Of a stretch of DNA of 64,000 nt, positions 11,595-22,982 are shown one piece after another; position 1 is the stretch's first letter; each line of letters starts with the position of its first letter. Below the pieces are notes generated by a model. It saw nothing but the letters and a program-made list of their open reading frames with translations. It was not told the DNA's origin and searched no databases. The stretch is from Lepidurus packardi (Eukaryota; Arthropoda; Branchiopoda; Notostraca; Triopsidae): positions 13,268,001-13,332,000 of the forward strand of contig JAKZAN010000005.1 in assembly GCA_023053545.1 (NCBI GenBank), read 5' to 3'. Position numbers and translations under genes: made by a program.

Positions 11595-13027
11595 TCAATG
11601 GGAATTTTCTTTGACTTGGCTTTGCATAGGTGGCAGCACTGCGGTTTGGATCAGAAAGGTACAACCCGCGGATAAAACCGCGAGTAAAACAAACACGGGC
11701 CTGAACCCGAAGCTGTCAATTAAAGGTCCTATAAGCGCTGAAAAGAGCAATTTGCCCAAAACTTCCAAAGTAGCTAATGTGGTATAATGAGTGCCTTGCG
11801 CAGAGGGAACTACGCTCTTGGAGCAACACATCATCCATGTGAAAGTCATGGTGGTGACTACGCCTGCGCTGTAGTTGAGCAAACACAAGGAAAAGACGCT
11901 AATGTACAATTCTAATGCGTTTAAACCTTTGTCGTAGCCCGCGAACGTTATTAGGAGCGTTTGAATGATTATAGCCAGAGTTCGAGCCACCGTTGTCCAT
12001 TGAAAGGCAGTTTTGAAGGTTTTGGGCGAAGTACAACGCGCCATGATCAAACCCCCTTGCAGGGAACCTAACATCGAGCACAACTGGCTAACGATACCAT
12101 TCCAGAAGGCTAATTGGGTGGAGCTAACGCCTTTATCATGTAAAAACAAGGGAAACGTGCCTAAAGCGCCTCTTTCCCCTAATTTATAGAATAGAATGAA
12201 AATTACGACTGAAATCGTCGTTGGAGATGAGAACAGGTCTTTAGACACTACAGAGGTAGTGCTGGGAATGTTGGAACCGCTTGGACGGATTCTGGGTGGG
12301 GCCAAACGCTCTAGAAGAGTGATGTAAGCAGCGCCTGCGGTGGTCAGCAGGTAAACTAAGCCGAAAAGAACGCAAGTGCCTGCCCAACCATAGTATTCTT
12401 GTAGAAGAACCAATACTCCTCCTCCAAATAACGAGCCTGCTTTATAGCCTAAGACCTGGGCGCTGTTTCCGTGTCCTAACTGGGCGTGGTCTAGGATTTG
12501 GATGGCTAAGGTATCAACCGCGATGTCTTGGGTGGCGCATAATGTGTTCATGGCGATTAACAGCAGACCCAAAGACCATAAATTGGTTAGGGAGACGAAC
12601 ATAGCTCCTAAGATGATAGTACAAGTGCTATGGATTTAAAAGAGATAATATTTAAGATTATATTTGGGTTATTTCTTACCTAAAAAGCAAGTTAAAGCTA
12701 AGGTTGTCATACTAGCCAAGAGCCACCATCTTGGAGAACGATAGGAATCGAGTAAAGGGGCCCAGAAGGTTTTGCAAAGCCAAGGGATGAGTAATAGCTT
12801 CATCCATGACACGCTAAGGAAGTAGAAGATAGTTTACGTTGGTCGTTTTGAATGACGGAAGGAGTAATTCAGTCAATTGGACGTTATTTACTTGTAGCGT
12901 CTCACCCTGAGTAGGAAACGCCTTCAGAACGCAGGGCGATAGGCAGGAGTTTTTCTTGGAAGCCATACGGCATTCCTTGCACGAAGTAAAGGAGTCCTAA
13001 AATGGCTAGTTTGGTTTTTAAAGACAT
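11595..13027 (-). CDS. MFSD3: MFSD3-like major facilitator superfamily transporter
   Basis: Three exons on the minus strand: 12906-13027, 12680-12813 and 11595-12607, giving 422 aa (human MFSD3 412). It opens [20 protein letters not shown], then YGFQ, a signature shared by the AmpG/SLC33A1/MFSD3 branch. The loop motif [16 protein letters not shown] follows, and then TQDIAVD in TM4 and [15 protein letters not shown]. About twelve hydrophobic helices are visible. SLC33A1 also has TQDIAVD, but the length and the [10 protein letters not shown] segment fit MFSD3 better. The substrate of MFSD3 is not firmly known. It shares a ~545-base divergent promoter region with UBLCP1. Confidence 0.85.
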
Positions 13028-13572
13028 CTTTGTATTATGATTTTAATCTAGAATAGAATAATTGTGTGGATAAAACGTGAAGCACGAAACGGTAAAACGC
13101 GAAACGTGTCGCGAAGCAGCTCTCCCATTGGTCGACGGCTTTGTACCCGAAATAGCCGTTTTCACTGGCTTCGCAAAAATGAGCGTGTTTAACTCAATAT
13201 TAGAAGGCCAAAGACAGTGTTCAATTCACGTCGAAGTGTCTATAAATAAATAAGAATATGCATTGTGTTACCTTTTCAAAGACTTTAATGTAGTAAGCTG
13301 AATTCAAATAATAAGTTTATCCGAAATTCGATAAGGCTTTGTTAGGTTAGGTTAAATCTAGAATTTTTTCTACATTTACTGTGTTTTTTGAGTATCATTC
13401 GAAATTTAGCATCGTTTTGTCTTATTTTGCGTTCTGTCAACAATGAACACCCGCTAGCACAACAAGCGGTTCGCGCATCGCTTCATCTTCTTCTTCTTAA
13501 CGTTTATAGTCGGTCCGCGTCGCTTCATAAGGTACGGATAGAGCCATGTCTAGATGAAACAAAACAACAAAG
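13028..13572. promoter_or_regulatory. shared divergent promoter region of the MFSD3-like gene and UBLCP1
   Basis: Two oppositely oriented start codons lie 545 bases apart. The stretch holds no coding sequence I can support. A GTTAGGTTAGGTTAAA run lies near 13340. No TATA box is placed convincingly. Confidence 0.45.
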
Positions 13573-14749
13573 ATGGCGACGATTACAGTGAAATGGTCTG
13601 GCCGGGAGCTGATAATTGAGGATTTAAATGAAAATAGTACTGTATTATGTCTGAAAAAGTCAATCGAAGTGAAAACTGGGGTAAAACCCGAACGCCAGAA
13701 ATTACTTAATCTAAAACACAAAGGTAAAACTGCCGTCATATCAATAATCAATAAAATCTTTCTTGATGATGACTTACGTGCTTTATTAATAGTATTATTG
13801 TTCTTTGTTGTTATTCTTGTTAATTAATTGCTATGAAGCAGAAAAACATTCACATTATGTTTGTTTGTGATAGGGAAAGTGGCTGAAAATGAGGTTAAAA
13901 TATCAACTCTGGCCATTAAACCCGGCTTTAAGATCATGATGATGGGATCCCTCGAAGAAAGCATTGTTGCGGCCACGGAAGTGCCTGAAACGCTTCCGAC
14001 AATCGTCAACGACCTGGATAACGACGATGAAGTCGTTCCTTTCGAGCGCAAAGAAGAATATTTAGCAAAAGTACAACCCCAGCTCCAGTTTTCCTTAATT
14101 AAAACTCTCTTTCCTTAATTTAACTCTCTCATTTTCTCTATTCTTTTCAAAGGTTGCTAAAAGGGTCGAAAACTACACAGTTACAATCAAGAATCCACCC
14201 CGTCCGGGGAAGAAACTCCTCGTTTTGGACATTGACTACACTTTGTTCGATCATCGTTCGTCTGCGGAGTCAGCCAACGAGCTAATGAGGCCCTTTTTGC
14301 ACGAATTTCTGACGTCAGCCTACCAGCATTATGATATTGTGATCTGGTCTGCCACTTCCATGAAATGGATCGAGGAAAAGATGAGAATCTTGGGCGTAAC
14401 TTCGCATCCAGACTATAAAATCACATTTCACCTGGATTACCTGGCGATGATCTCAGTCCACTGTCCCAAATACGGGCTTTTGGACATAAAACCCCTTTCG
14501 GTCATCTGGGGCAAGTACCCCGAGTTGTATTCGGCAAAGAATACGATCATGTTTGATGATATTCGTCGAAATTTCGCGCTAAATCCGCAGAATGGGCTTC
14601 GCATTCGAGCGTTTCGAGAAGCTCATCTAAACCGACACAATGACCGCGAGTTACTGCACCTAACAAAGTATTTGAATGCCATTGCAGCGCTAGAAGACTT
14701 GAGCCAGCTCAATCATAGGCATTGGGAACGATATTTGAGGAAAATGTAA
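13573..14749 (+). CDS. UBLCP1: UBLCP1, ubiquitin-like-domain CTD phosphatase (nuclear proteasome phosphatase)
   Basis: Three exons: 13573-13723, 13874-14070 and 14153-14749, giving 314 aa (human 318). The N-terminal ubiquitin-like domain (about residues 1-80) has [29 protein letters not shown] and [15 protein letters not shown]. The catalytic FCP/SCP-type HAD domain follows. Its motif [11 protein letters not shown] contains the DxDxT nucleophile; IVIWSAT and NTIMFDDI supply the further HAD motifs. It ends [13 protein letters not shown]. The enzyme dephosphorylates the 26S proteasome in the nucleus (and CTD peptides in vitro), binding Rpn1 through the UBL domain. The start lies in a good context (AAGATGGCG). 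Nothing looks broken. Confidence 0.95.
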
Positions 14750-15660
14750 ATATGTCTGCGGAGGAAAAAATATGGACTCAGGTAAAGCGTGGGACAGGCT
14801 CTGATTTACCTTGGCCCAAAGGTGAAAAGTTGGAGCTTTGGATTTTTTGTCTCAATTCGTGTCATTTTTGTTACAATTTCTTTTCGAATATTCATACATA
14901 AGCTGCATTGGCAACATAAGCTGGGTCTTTGATTACTTTACACATTTTCGCGGCTCGAAAAAAAATATGAAGCATTTATCTTCGAAACGAAGGAAGGGAC
15001 CTTTAAAAATGGTTCTTTGGCCAGTGGACCAATGAGGTAAATTCAATTATTTTAAAGGTTAACGCCTCCGTGCTTTCAGACGCTACAAAGTTAGGGCTGC
15101 CTCTGCGGCGTTTTGTCAACCGTTAAGAAACCGAAGCCACGCCTCCGCATGTCTTTCTACTCGATTAGAATTATTTGAATGTGTTTGCTCATAACGGTTT
15201 TTAAGTTTCTTCCCCTTTTCTTTAATGAAAACATGCTTCAGAAGTGAATTGATTTGAAAGCTGCAGCCCGAAATGATAGGTAAGTTAAAAGAATTAAGCT
15301 TTGAGGTTTCGTTCTAACCTTCATATCTTGTTAAAATTTATATGAGCTCAAAAGGAGCGGTAAAGGTAGGTTATATAGTTCTGTACTACGATATGTTGCA
15401 CCGTAAAATTTCATATGATAAGGGGGATGTATATCTATATGTTGGCTCGTCACAGCTATGGAAAACTTACTGTGACCTATCCTTACGTATGGGACGAAAA
15501 CATCGTCTAATACGTTGCGGTAAACACGTAAACAAAACCAAATTCGAATTCGATTGCAATTGTAATATGAACATCGTTAACTAGGGTTGGTACTTCTTAC
15601 AAGAATGTTCCATTTATTTTATAAAGGTGGGTATGTTGGATTTGAAACTAAAACTTTAAA
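14750..15660. other. convergent intergenic region between UBLCP1 and the small unknown gene
   Basis: No feature is firmly supported. An ATG-initiated open frame of 80 codons at 15342-15584 has no recognisable relatives and no splice context, and I do not call it. The stretch probably contains both 3' UTRs. Confidence 0.4.
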
Positions 15661-16030
15661 TTATGTGGGCTTCAAGTTTTCTCCAATGATTAATTGATTG
15701 ACTGACAAGTTGGGCTTGGCGGAATTTTTCCATGGGCCGCGTTGGAAATGGGAGGATACTTGACCATCTCCAGCATAGAACATTTCTGACAAGGCGTCTT
15801 GCATGTAAGTGACGCTAGCTTTAGTTAAAAATATGTCTAAAGGGTCATACTTTCTTCTTAAAAGGGAAAACCTGGATGAAGATAAAAAAGGCACGTGACT
15901 TGTAAGTTTATTGTCTTTTTAAGTATCCTATGGAAAGGGCCAAACAGATCTTCGCCGAACAAAAAGAAATTTTCACATTCTCCCCTTACCTTTGCGTCTG
16001 GAGAAACACCGCTAGGAATCGTTTCAGCAT
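15661..16030 (-). CDS. small two-exon gene, unknown 83-aa protein
   Basis: Exons 15990-16030 (41 bases) and 15661-15871 (211 bases) join through a good donor (CAAAG|gtaagg) and acceptor (tcatccag|GT) to give 83 aa. It begins MLKRFLAVFLQTQRFSLLRRK. That N-terminus has five Arg/Lys and no acidic residue before YDPLD, which suggests a mitochondrial presequence. The body (LTKASVTYMQDALSEMF, then HFQRGPWKN) looks globular. Reading through without the splice gives a stop in the upstream frame, so the intron is needed. The start context is GGCGATGC. I do not recognise the family. It is convergent with UBLCP1. That it is a gene is inferred from splice sites and composition only. Confidence 0.5.
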
Positions 16031-16531
16031 CGCCAAACAACCGAGATTAAACTTTGAGTAATGCTTCAAGCTAGCTTTTTTTTACTCTTTTTTCTCTTTG
16101 TCCCCCAGAAGTTTTGACGTAACGATCCCGATAAAGTTTGTTTGTCTCCCGCGTTAGAAGCCCTTAAAGTTAAAAGAAAGGAAAATGCAGCTCCATCAGA
16201 AACCAAAGTTTCGTTCCCCTAATGAAGAATTGGATATTTAGAGAGTAGCACGCTATGTTTGCCGCCTTTTCAAGTTTAGATAAACTAACTTTAAGCCTTC
16301 ACGTCAGCACTTATTGATTTATTCCCTTATGTATACCTTTGGAAGCTTTCCTTCATCATAATCACAATAACAGTACATATGTCTTTCCCAGTTTGCTGTT
16401 ATGCTCTTCCTTCTAAGCTCTTCCTCTCGCTTAGTTCCTGTACGAGAAGCTGAGTAATATGGAACATTGCTAGCCTAGGCAACCATAGATATATAAATAC
16501 CTACTTAATACTCCACTTCCGTTTTTTTGTA

Positions 16532-16547
16532 CCACCATCTAGTGGCT
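16532..16547 (-). promoter_or_regulatory. CTCF-like site
   Basis: CCACCATCTAGTGGCT reads AGCCACTAGATGGTGG on the minus strand, a close match to CCRCYAGRKGGCR. Confidence 0.42.
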
Positions 16548-17291
16548 ACAAAGGGAGAGAAAAAACAAAAACATGGAAAAAGCATCGGAAATCCAACTGA
16601 TTCTGTATGAAGCTATAAAGCTACTCATGCCATTTTGTGGTATTATTCGGTTTTGTTGTGTGGGACTAGCGGGCAACTTCCTTTTCCTGTCTATAAAAGC
16701 ATTTAGATTCGAAAGCAAAAGCTTTCTCAATTCCTGTGTAATTGGGTTACACTCCACAGAAGGCAGAAGGGTGCTCTTGAAGGTTTCCTCAACGCCTTCA
16801 TTAAGAATCCAATATCTTCAGAGAAACGTTTCCTCATTTCGATTCACTTTTCTGCTCGCTATAGTGTCAAAAACGCGATACAATTAAACTCAACAATGGC
16901 GAAACTTTTGGGCCTATTAAGTTGGGATGTTTCAGACAACAGTGGATCCTTGTTTTGTAACGCAAACTGTCTCTTTACCTATTTTCTGCCTCCGTTTCTT
17001 TTTCTACAATAAAAGCATTGCTGCAGCGGCATAATGCAATCTTGAGCCACGAAACCAATATGTTCTCCTCGTTCCGCCATTGACTGACTTTTTTTTCCGG
17101 CGACATGTGTTGCGAACGTCCATGAATGGAGTTAAACCGACAATGCGAATGTCATTTTTTGTACCATTTCATACCATTGCGTTTTGTATGAGAATAATTG
17201 GGAAACTTGGAGAAAAGTTGCGGAGAAAAGGGAAAAACTGGGAATCTTGAAGTAATCAGAAAATATGAATGGCTTTTTCGGTCGAGATCAG

Positions 17292-17592
17292 CTTGACTCT
17301 AAGCGAGTATCAGCAATCAAATGCGATGTTAAAAAGAAATGAATAGCAGTGAATGAAAAGATTATTTTCAGATTGATTGATGTTTTGCTATAGCAATGTC
17401 TGAATTTAGTTGCCCGGATTCTCGCAGAAATTTCCTAGAACGGAAGCAGCAGTAATATAGAGTTTCCCTAGAAATTACCTCAACTTGACTTTAAGCGAGT
17501 ATCAGCAATCAAATGTCAATGTCTGAATTTAGTTGCCCGGATTCTCGCAGAAATTGCCTAGAATGGAAGCAGCAGTAATGTAGAGTTTCCCT
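17292..17592 (+). repeat. tandem duplication, second copy shortened
   Basis: Copy 1 is 17292-17471 and copy 2 is 17484-17592. Both open with CTTGACT(C/T)TAAGCGAGTATC and share the TGAATTTAGTTGCCCGG block and the ending AGAGTTTCCCT. Copy 2 lacks about 70-80 bases present in the middle of copy 1. The copies differ by only a few substitutions, so the duplication is fairly recent. Each carries one GCAGAAAT and one GCAGTAAT. Confidence 0.85.
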
Positions 17593-17784
17593 CAATTGGA
17601 TACACTATAGATTAGCGAACTGTGAACAAGTCTTGAACTATTGCGGAACCCGAGTACGAGTTTGCTGCAGATGTGGCATTCTTCGAGTTCACGAAACACC
17701 TCATACAACTCATTAAATACCTTTTAGAATGGGAATTTCCCCAACTTGACGTTTAATAAAACCGTAACATCCACATGCAAAAGA

Positions 17785-17800
17785 GCCACCAGAGGGCAAG
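17785..17800 (+). promoter_or_regulatory. CTCF-like site, best match in the window
   Basis: GCCACCAGAGGGCAAG fits the vertebrate-type core CCACCAGRGGGCR without a mismatch. It lies in the long non-coding stretch between the housekeeping cluster and the sNPF-receptor-like gene. Confidence 0.5.
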
Positions 17801-19095
17801 TTCTTACATGACAGGGCACATAGAAGCGAGCTAACTTTGTAGCCTTTGGCGGTGGAGCGTTTCGAATCAGCATACGCATAAAGAGAAAGCAAGGGTACCT
17901 TCGCCTCAACGTTGTGAATGTCAAACGAATCTCAAAAGTGGAACCCGATGAATAATCCAGCATATCTCTCTCTAGCATTGACGCACACCTGCTCAGCAAT
18001 AGAGACACCCACATCTTCTCTTTCTCTCTTGTTCCTGCTGGTACTTTTCCCACCATTCCCATTCGCTGCTCACACGTCGAGACATAGACTTGCTCTACCT
18101 GCTTCGGTGAGTTTCAACACAGGAGGGGGTGCACGAGGCAAAGAGAAAGAGATGAGAGGGAACCAAACTGAACCAAGGTGGTAAATCAATAGTGCCATAT
18201 TTCGAGACAAGTACCAAAAAACCTGGAAGTGTCATTGGTCATAACTATTGGCGTGACACCGTTTTCCTGTAAGAGTTTTGGTGCAGTAATACCACATTGG
18301 CCGATTCGTTTCTAGGGACAAGACTCGCAGCGTGGCCTTTTCTCTTTTCCCATAATAACCTTGGATCTTTTTCTAATTTATTTTTCTTATTTTTTAGGAA
18401 CAAAAGAGAAGGAAACCTCAACATCATAGCCAAGCTAATAAAACATGAGAAGCAGTTATCGGTGATCCATTGATCTTACACTGAGGTTTGCAAGATTTTA
18501 CGAATTCTGGAAAACATTAATTTTTTCTTTTTTTTTTTTGTCCAGGGAAATCGCGTTTTAGGAGCGGTTGTTATGCTCGGTGAAGATATAAAAATGGTAA
18601 TTCATTTAGAAGGTTTAGGAGATTTTTCTTTTTTTTTTCTTGTTTTCTCTCCTCCAGGTTAAGTCGTTTAGGAGACCCGGGATGCTGGGTATAAAGCGAT
18701 CACGCATCCGCATAGCCAGGAAGGTGAACTTCCACCGCGGAATAGCTTCGGACGGGACCAGCCGAAGGCGAATCAGTCCTCGTCGTGGTGGCTCACGTTC
18801 GACAAGTGTAGAGGAAACTGGCGTAACGTTTTTGGCTCTACTTTGGCCCTCTTCATGGTCGTTCGTTGATTAGTATCGGAATTGGGCGTGCTTTTTAAAA
18901 GCCCGGACAAGTTTCTGGAATCTACTTGGAATCTTAGGTAACTCATTTTAAAAATTTTAAAAGTGATAAACTTGGTATGTAAAACAGTTTCTGTCAAACT
19001 TATTTAAATTGGAACTCTGAAACGCGTTTTTTTTGTAGGGACTTTAAATATGTTACCATTTTTGGTATATTTTAATTTTTTTTTCTGACTTGGAA

Positions 19096-19192
19096 TTCTT
19101 TTATATATTTTTTTTATATTTTTAAAATCCTTTTATATATATTTTTTTATATTTTTAAAATTCTTTCATATATTTAAATTTTTTTATATTTT
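19096..19192 (+). repeat. T-rich short tandem repeat
   Basis: About three units of 32-33 bases, each TTCTTTTATATA followed by a T-run and ATATTTTTAAAA. Low complexity. Confidence 0.65.
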
Positions 19193-21620
19193 ATTTCTTA
19201 CGTATAGTTACTACAAACTAGTTTTTGCAACCAGATTGACAGTTTTTACTTGTTTACTTCTTTTTTTTATTTTTTTTTTACAGCATTAGGTAATTATTTG
19301 GGCTGTTTTCGGAGGTTTCCAAAGCTTGTATAATTAGCAGAGGAAGTTCGAATTTTAGAAGATCCGAGACAACATGTCTTGAGTTGAGTGAACGCAAAGC
19401 AAGAGTCTGGACCAACTGGGGAATTTGCTTCGCATGTATTGCAGCGAGTTTACATTAGAGCGGGTTTACACTTGCTTTTGAGGAGAATTAATTTTCCTTT
19501 CAAGGTTTCGACCTGCCTTGTTGGTTTTAGTGCTTGGAACGCGAAGGATCTCGGATTGAGGGCATAACGTGGGCGTCTGGGAGATGAAGAAATAAGAAGC
19601 TGCGAGTTGCTAGGTTTTTGCTTGCCCTGGCGACGCAATTATCATTACGGAAACGTATTTAATTGCCAAAGTACATCCACACAGCCTCCTACTGGCCTTA
19701 GGTCTTTTACTGTACTTAGGCAGAAGGTGGGTTTTGATAGGTGAAAAAGATTTTTCTTCCCCAACCGAAGAAAGTTCCTTAGGAGGTCTAGCGTTCTTCC
19801 TGAAGCTAATTGCGTTAGGACGGGAAAGAAAAGTTGTCGCCTAAGCAACGCTTTGTAACGCTCTTATAGAAAAATAGAGCAAAAAACTTGAAAGGGAGTT
19901 TTGACGTGATTTGGATACAATTTGAGCTCGTGAACGAACCTGATTTTCTAATAAAAAGCGAAAAAAAGCGGGTCTATTTCAATCTTTACGCGCATTGAAC
20001 TTATTCAGCAGGGGTTCGGGGTACTTCATTTGAACTGTAGTTCGCTTTTCAAGTGGGGAAATCTTTTTTTTTTTTTTTTGGTAGCCTTCCAAGAAAGGCA
20101 CAGACGGTGTAAACGTGTAATGATGTTCTTATGGGCGACATGGGGCTTCTCTTTTTCGTTTCTGTTTATTCGGGGGGAGAGGGATGAGGTTAGCTTACGC
20201 AAGGTATTCACAAAAGCTGCGTTTAATGAGAAGGTTAGTCCAGTATAGAGCCAAAGAAAGGGAAGGGACAGAAAAAAGGGAACGTGCTTAGCTTGTGTAA
20301 ACGCTCCTAATAATTATCAAAATGATTGAAGGAACGGCTGTTTTCAGGCACGTTGAGAGTGTTTCAGACGGATCTTTTGGGTCCATAGGGGAGGGCGGGG
20401 CTAGAGAAACGATCTGACGAGCTGTCAAAGTCAGTCCAGCACGTGATTTCCTGTTTCCTGCCGTTTGTGGGGTCTCTGGGAGGTCATTTTGTACACCTTT
20501 TCATGGCGCTTTCTTTGGGTTTGGCGTTTTTTCTTGTCGTGCGTGGCTTTTCAGATTGCGGAGCTTTGTGTAGTAACAAGTCGTTGTATATTACTTTGGG
20601 GGTCGGTTGGTTGTTGCTGGTTGCCTCGCTTTTGTAGAAGCGGGAACAGTTTCCATGGTCGGCAAATAAGCGTATGAGAGCAGACATTTCATTTTGAAGG
20701 GAAGCAGCGAAGAAAGGTTTTTACCTAGGATTCCGCGACTGACAAGATATGAAGAGCAAATCGATTGATGCCGTCAAGATTTCCCCAGTGGGTTATTGTT
20801 ACCAGCTTTTACTTCTTGGGATCTATCACGAGGCTGTGTTGTGCTTAAAACTTCCAAAGCTTGTTTTGCTCTCTCGTGGTCTTGTTGAGATTGTCAAAAC
20901 ATGCTTCGACCGTGTGTTACATCTCCCAGTACTTTGGCTGGGATTTCATTTGGCGATTGTTTCCCTTGAAATCTGTTTAATTCAGCTTTACTTGTAGAGA
21001 AAACTATCAGCTGGAGAACAAAAACAAAAGTGAGTAAGGTTTTCTGACCCACATTCCTTATAAATCTGCTAATTTTAGAGTTTCGCGGAAGATAAACGGT
21101 GGTTTTTCAAAATGGTGCGTGATTTTAGCGTTATGAGAGTTTAAAGCTATTACGACAGAGGACGTGAAACGGTTTATCACCACGTAAGGTTGCGTGTGAT
21201 TAGTAAGTTTCCAAAAAAAACTTTAGGGATTTTAGAATTTAGAGTCGTTTACACTAAAGCCACGTAAATTATACGGGGACATAATAAGTTGTTAGTAAAG
21301 CAAAAACGTTCGCTTTGTCAAACTTTCTGTTTTGTGGACCATATTAGTATTTTTCCTGTCGAAATTAGAGCTTTTGTGCGTGAAAATGGTTCCTAAAACT
21401 GTACCAGGTAAACAGCCACTAACAAACTAAATATCCCACAGTTTCTGGTGTGTTTTCTTTTTCGCAATGAAAGCGAACGTTTTTGTTCACGTGGTGGCTG
21501 TGGCGCGGGAAAGGCCGCCATTTTGAATTTCGGTTTCTTTTCTCTCTGTTCTTTCGAGTGACACTCAGTAACCTGAATGTTGCTATTCTTGCATAGAATC
21601 CTCGTTGTGTGGGAAGAAGA

Positions 21621-22982
21621 ATGGCTGTCCTGAGCAACTATTCAGCCCCAAATAGTGGTAATGGGACGGGAACTCCGGATTCCGTGTTGGAGGAAGATGT
21701 CATTAGCTGCGCGAGTGTTCAAATCATCTTTTCGTTGCTCTACAGCGGGATCTTTCTGGTAGGCATCGTGGGAAATGTCGTCGTCGTTTACATCGTGGCC
21801 CGCAACCGAGCCATGCAAACCGTCACCAACTTATTCATCGCTAACTTGGCGCTCTCCGACATTCTGCTCTGCGTCCTCGGGGTTCCGTTCACGCCCTTGT
21901 ACTCCTTTCTGGCGGACTGGGTGTTTGGGCAGGTCCTGTGTCACCTGGTGGCCTATTCCCAGGGCGTTTCGGTCTACGTGTCCACATTAACGCTCACGTC
22001 CATCGCGGTGGACCGCTTTTTGGTCATTTTGTACCCGTTCCGGCCCCGGATGCCCATCACCACGTGCTTCTGCACCATTCTTTTCATCTGGATCTTTGCC
22101 TTAGGCGCTACTCTACCGTATGGGATCTTTATGGTACTGGCAGACCTTAATGGAACCGTCTATTGCGAGGAAGACTGGCCGTCTGAAGGGGGACGACAGG
22201 TTTTTGGCACCATTACATCAACTCTGCAGTTCGGGCTCCCGCTTTTTATCATCACTCTAGCGTACGCCAAGGTTTCTTTGAGGCTGTCGCGTCAAGCGAA
22301 ATCCAAACCCGGGATGCGATCTTCCAGGGGGGAGGAAGTGGAGCGGCAGCGGAAAAAGAGGACCAATCGCATGCTCATTGCCATGGTGGCCATTTTTGGG
22401 CTCTGTTGGTTGCCCTTAAACCTCATTAACCTGCTCAACGATGTCTACGCCACATTGGGACTCTGGCCCTATTACAAGCTGGTGTTTTTCACCGCCCATG
22501 CGGTGGCCATGTCATCCACGTGTTACAACGTGTTTCTGTACGCGTGGCTCAACGACTCCTTTCGGAAGGAATTTGCCACGTTGTGGCTACTCAGCTGTCT
22601 GTTTGGGAGCAGAAGTCATCCGTTGACGGCCAGCTCGGCCACCACGCCGTCGCAGAATGGGAAACAACACCACGTGCTACAAGGCGGTGAACCGCGTTTG
22701 GTAGCCAGGCCGCCCACGACGGCCGCCAATGGCAGAGATGTTTCTCCCATGTTGGCAAATCAGTTAAGGATCTCGCAGAAGAGAAGAGACACCGAGGAAA
22801 TGGAGCTCACTTTACAGGGAACGCCGACCAATACCACCTTAGGCACTTTGGGGGACTTGGCGGCTTCTTGTCCGCAATGTGTGGCGATTACTAGGCCGCG
22901 AACGTTGGAAAGGTTTGGTCTGGAAGAATTACCCACTTCGTCGCTCTCGGGAGAAGAATTCCGCGAGTTGATTGACGTTTAA
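21621..22982 (+). CDS. sNPFR: short neuropeptide F receptor-like GPCR (NPY/PrRP receptor type), single exon
   Basis: One uninterrupted frame of 453 aa from the ATG at 21621 to TAA. The N-terminus carries possible N-glycosylation sites (NYS, NGT). Seven hydrophobic helices are visible: TM1 with GNVV (from about residue 51), TM2 with LALSD (D80), C107 before TM3, C182 in loop 2, TM6 with CWLPLN (about 242-247), and TM7 near 270-288. The segments YCEEDWPSEGGRQVFG, RKKRTNRMLIAMVAIFG and FRKEF are typical of sNPF receptors of protostomes. Two class-A hallmarks differ: DRF instead of DRY at 131-133, and NVFLY instead of NPxxY at 283-287. The tail is long (about 160 aa). Ligands of this family are short RLRFamide-type peptides controlling feeding and growth. 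Every other confident complete gene here has introns in its coding region. Confidence 0.88.
   Translation: MAVLSNYSAPNSGNGTGTPDSVLEEDVISCASVQIIFSLLYSGIFLVGIVGNVVVVYIVARNRAMQTVTNLFIANLALSDILLCVLGVPFTPLYSFLADWVFGQVLCHLVAYSQGVSVYVSTLTLTSIAVDRFLVILYPFRPRMPITTCFCTILFIWIFALGATLPYGIFMVLADLNGTVYCEEDWPSEGGRQVFGTITSTLQFGLPLFIITLAYAKVSLRLSRQAKSKPGMRSSRGEEVERQRKKRTNRMLIAMVAIFGLCWLPLNLINLLNDVYATLGLWPYYKLVFFTAHAVAMSSTCYNVFLYAWLNDSFRKEFATLWLLSCLFGSRSHPLTASSATTPSQNGKQHHVLQGGEPRLVARPPTTAANGRDVSPMLANQLRISQKRRDTEEMELTLQGTPTNTTLGTLGDLAASCPQCVAITRPRTLERFGLEELPTSSLSGEEFRELIDV

Larger units (their letters stand above)
16031..21620. other. long non-coding stretch upstream of the sNPF-receptor-like gene
   Basis: About 5.6 kb without a convincing gene. 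It holds CTCF-like sites at 16532 and 17785, a decayed tandem duplication at 17292-17592, and T-rich low-complexity repeats near 19.1 kb. Several open frames of 60-112 codons on both strands show no family resemblance. Untranslated upstream exons of the GPCR at 21,621 could lie here; TTGCATAG at about 21590-21597 is a plausible acceptor just before its start codon. Confidence 0.45.

Noticed and set aside
15342-15584. 80-codon ATG frame between UBLCP1 and the small unknown gene
   Set aside because: Cys-containing but unrecognised, no signal peptide or splice context; it probably overlaps 3' UTR sequence.
16573-16887. 104-codon ATG frame with a hydrophobic stretch, plus strand
   Set aside because: The start context (AAACATGG) is good, but composition is unremarkable, no relatives are recognised and there is no splice or polyadenylation evidence.
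17724-18062. 112-codon ATG frame, minus strand
   Set aside because: No family resemblance. It overlaps the strong CTCF-like site and CT-rich repeats, so it is probably chance.
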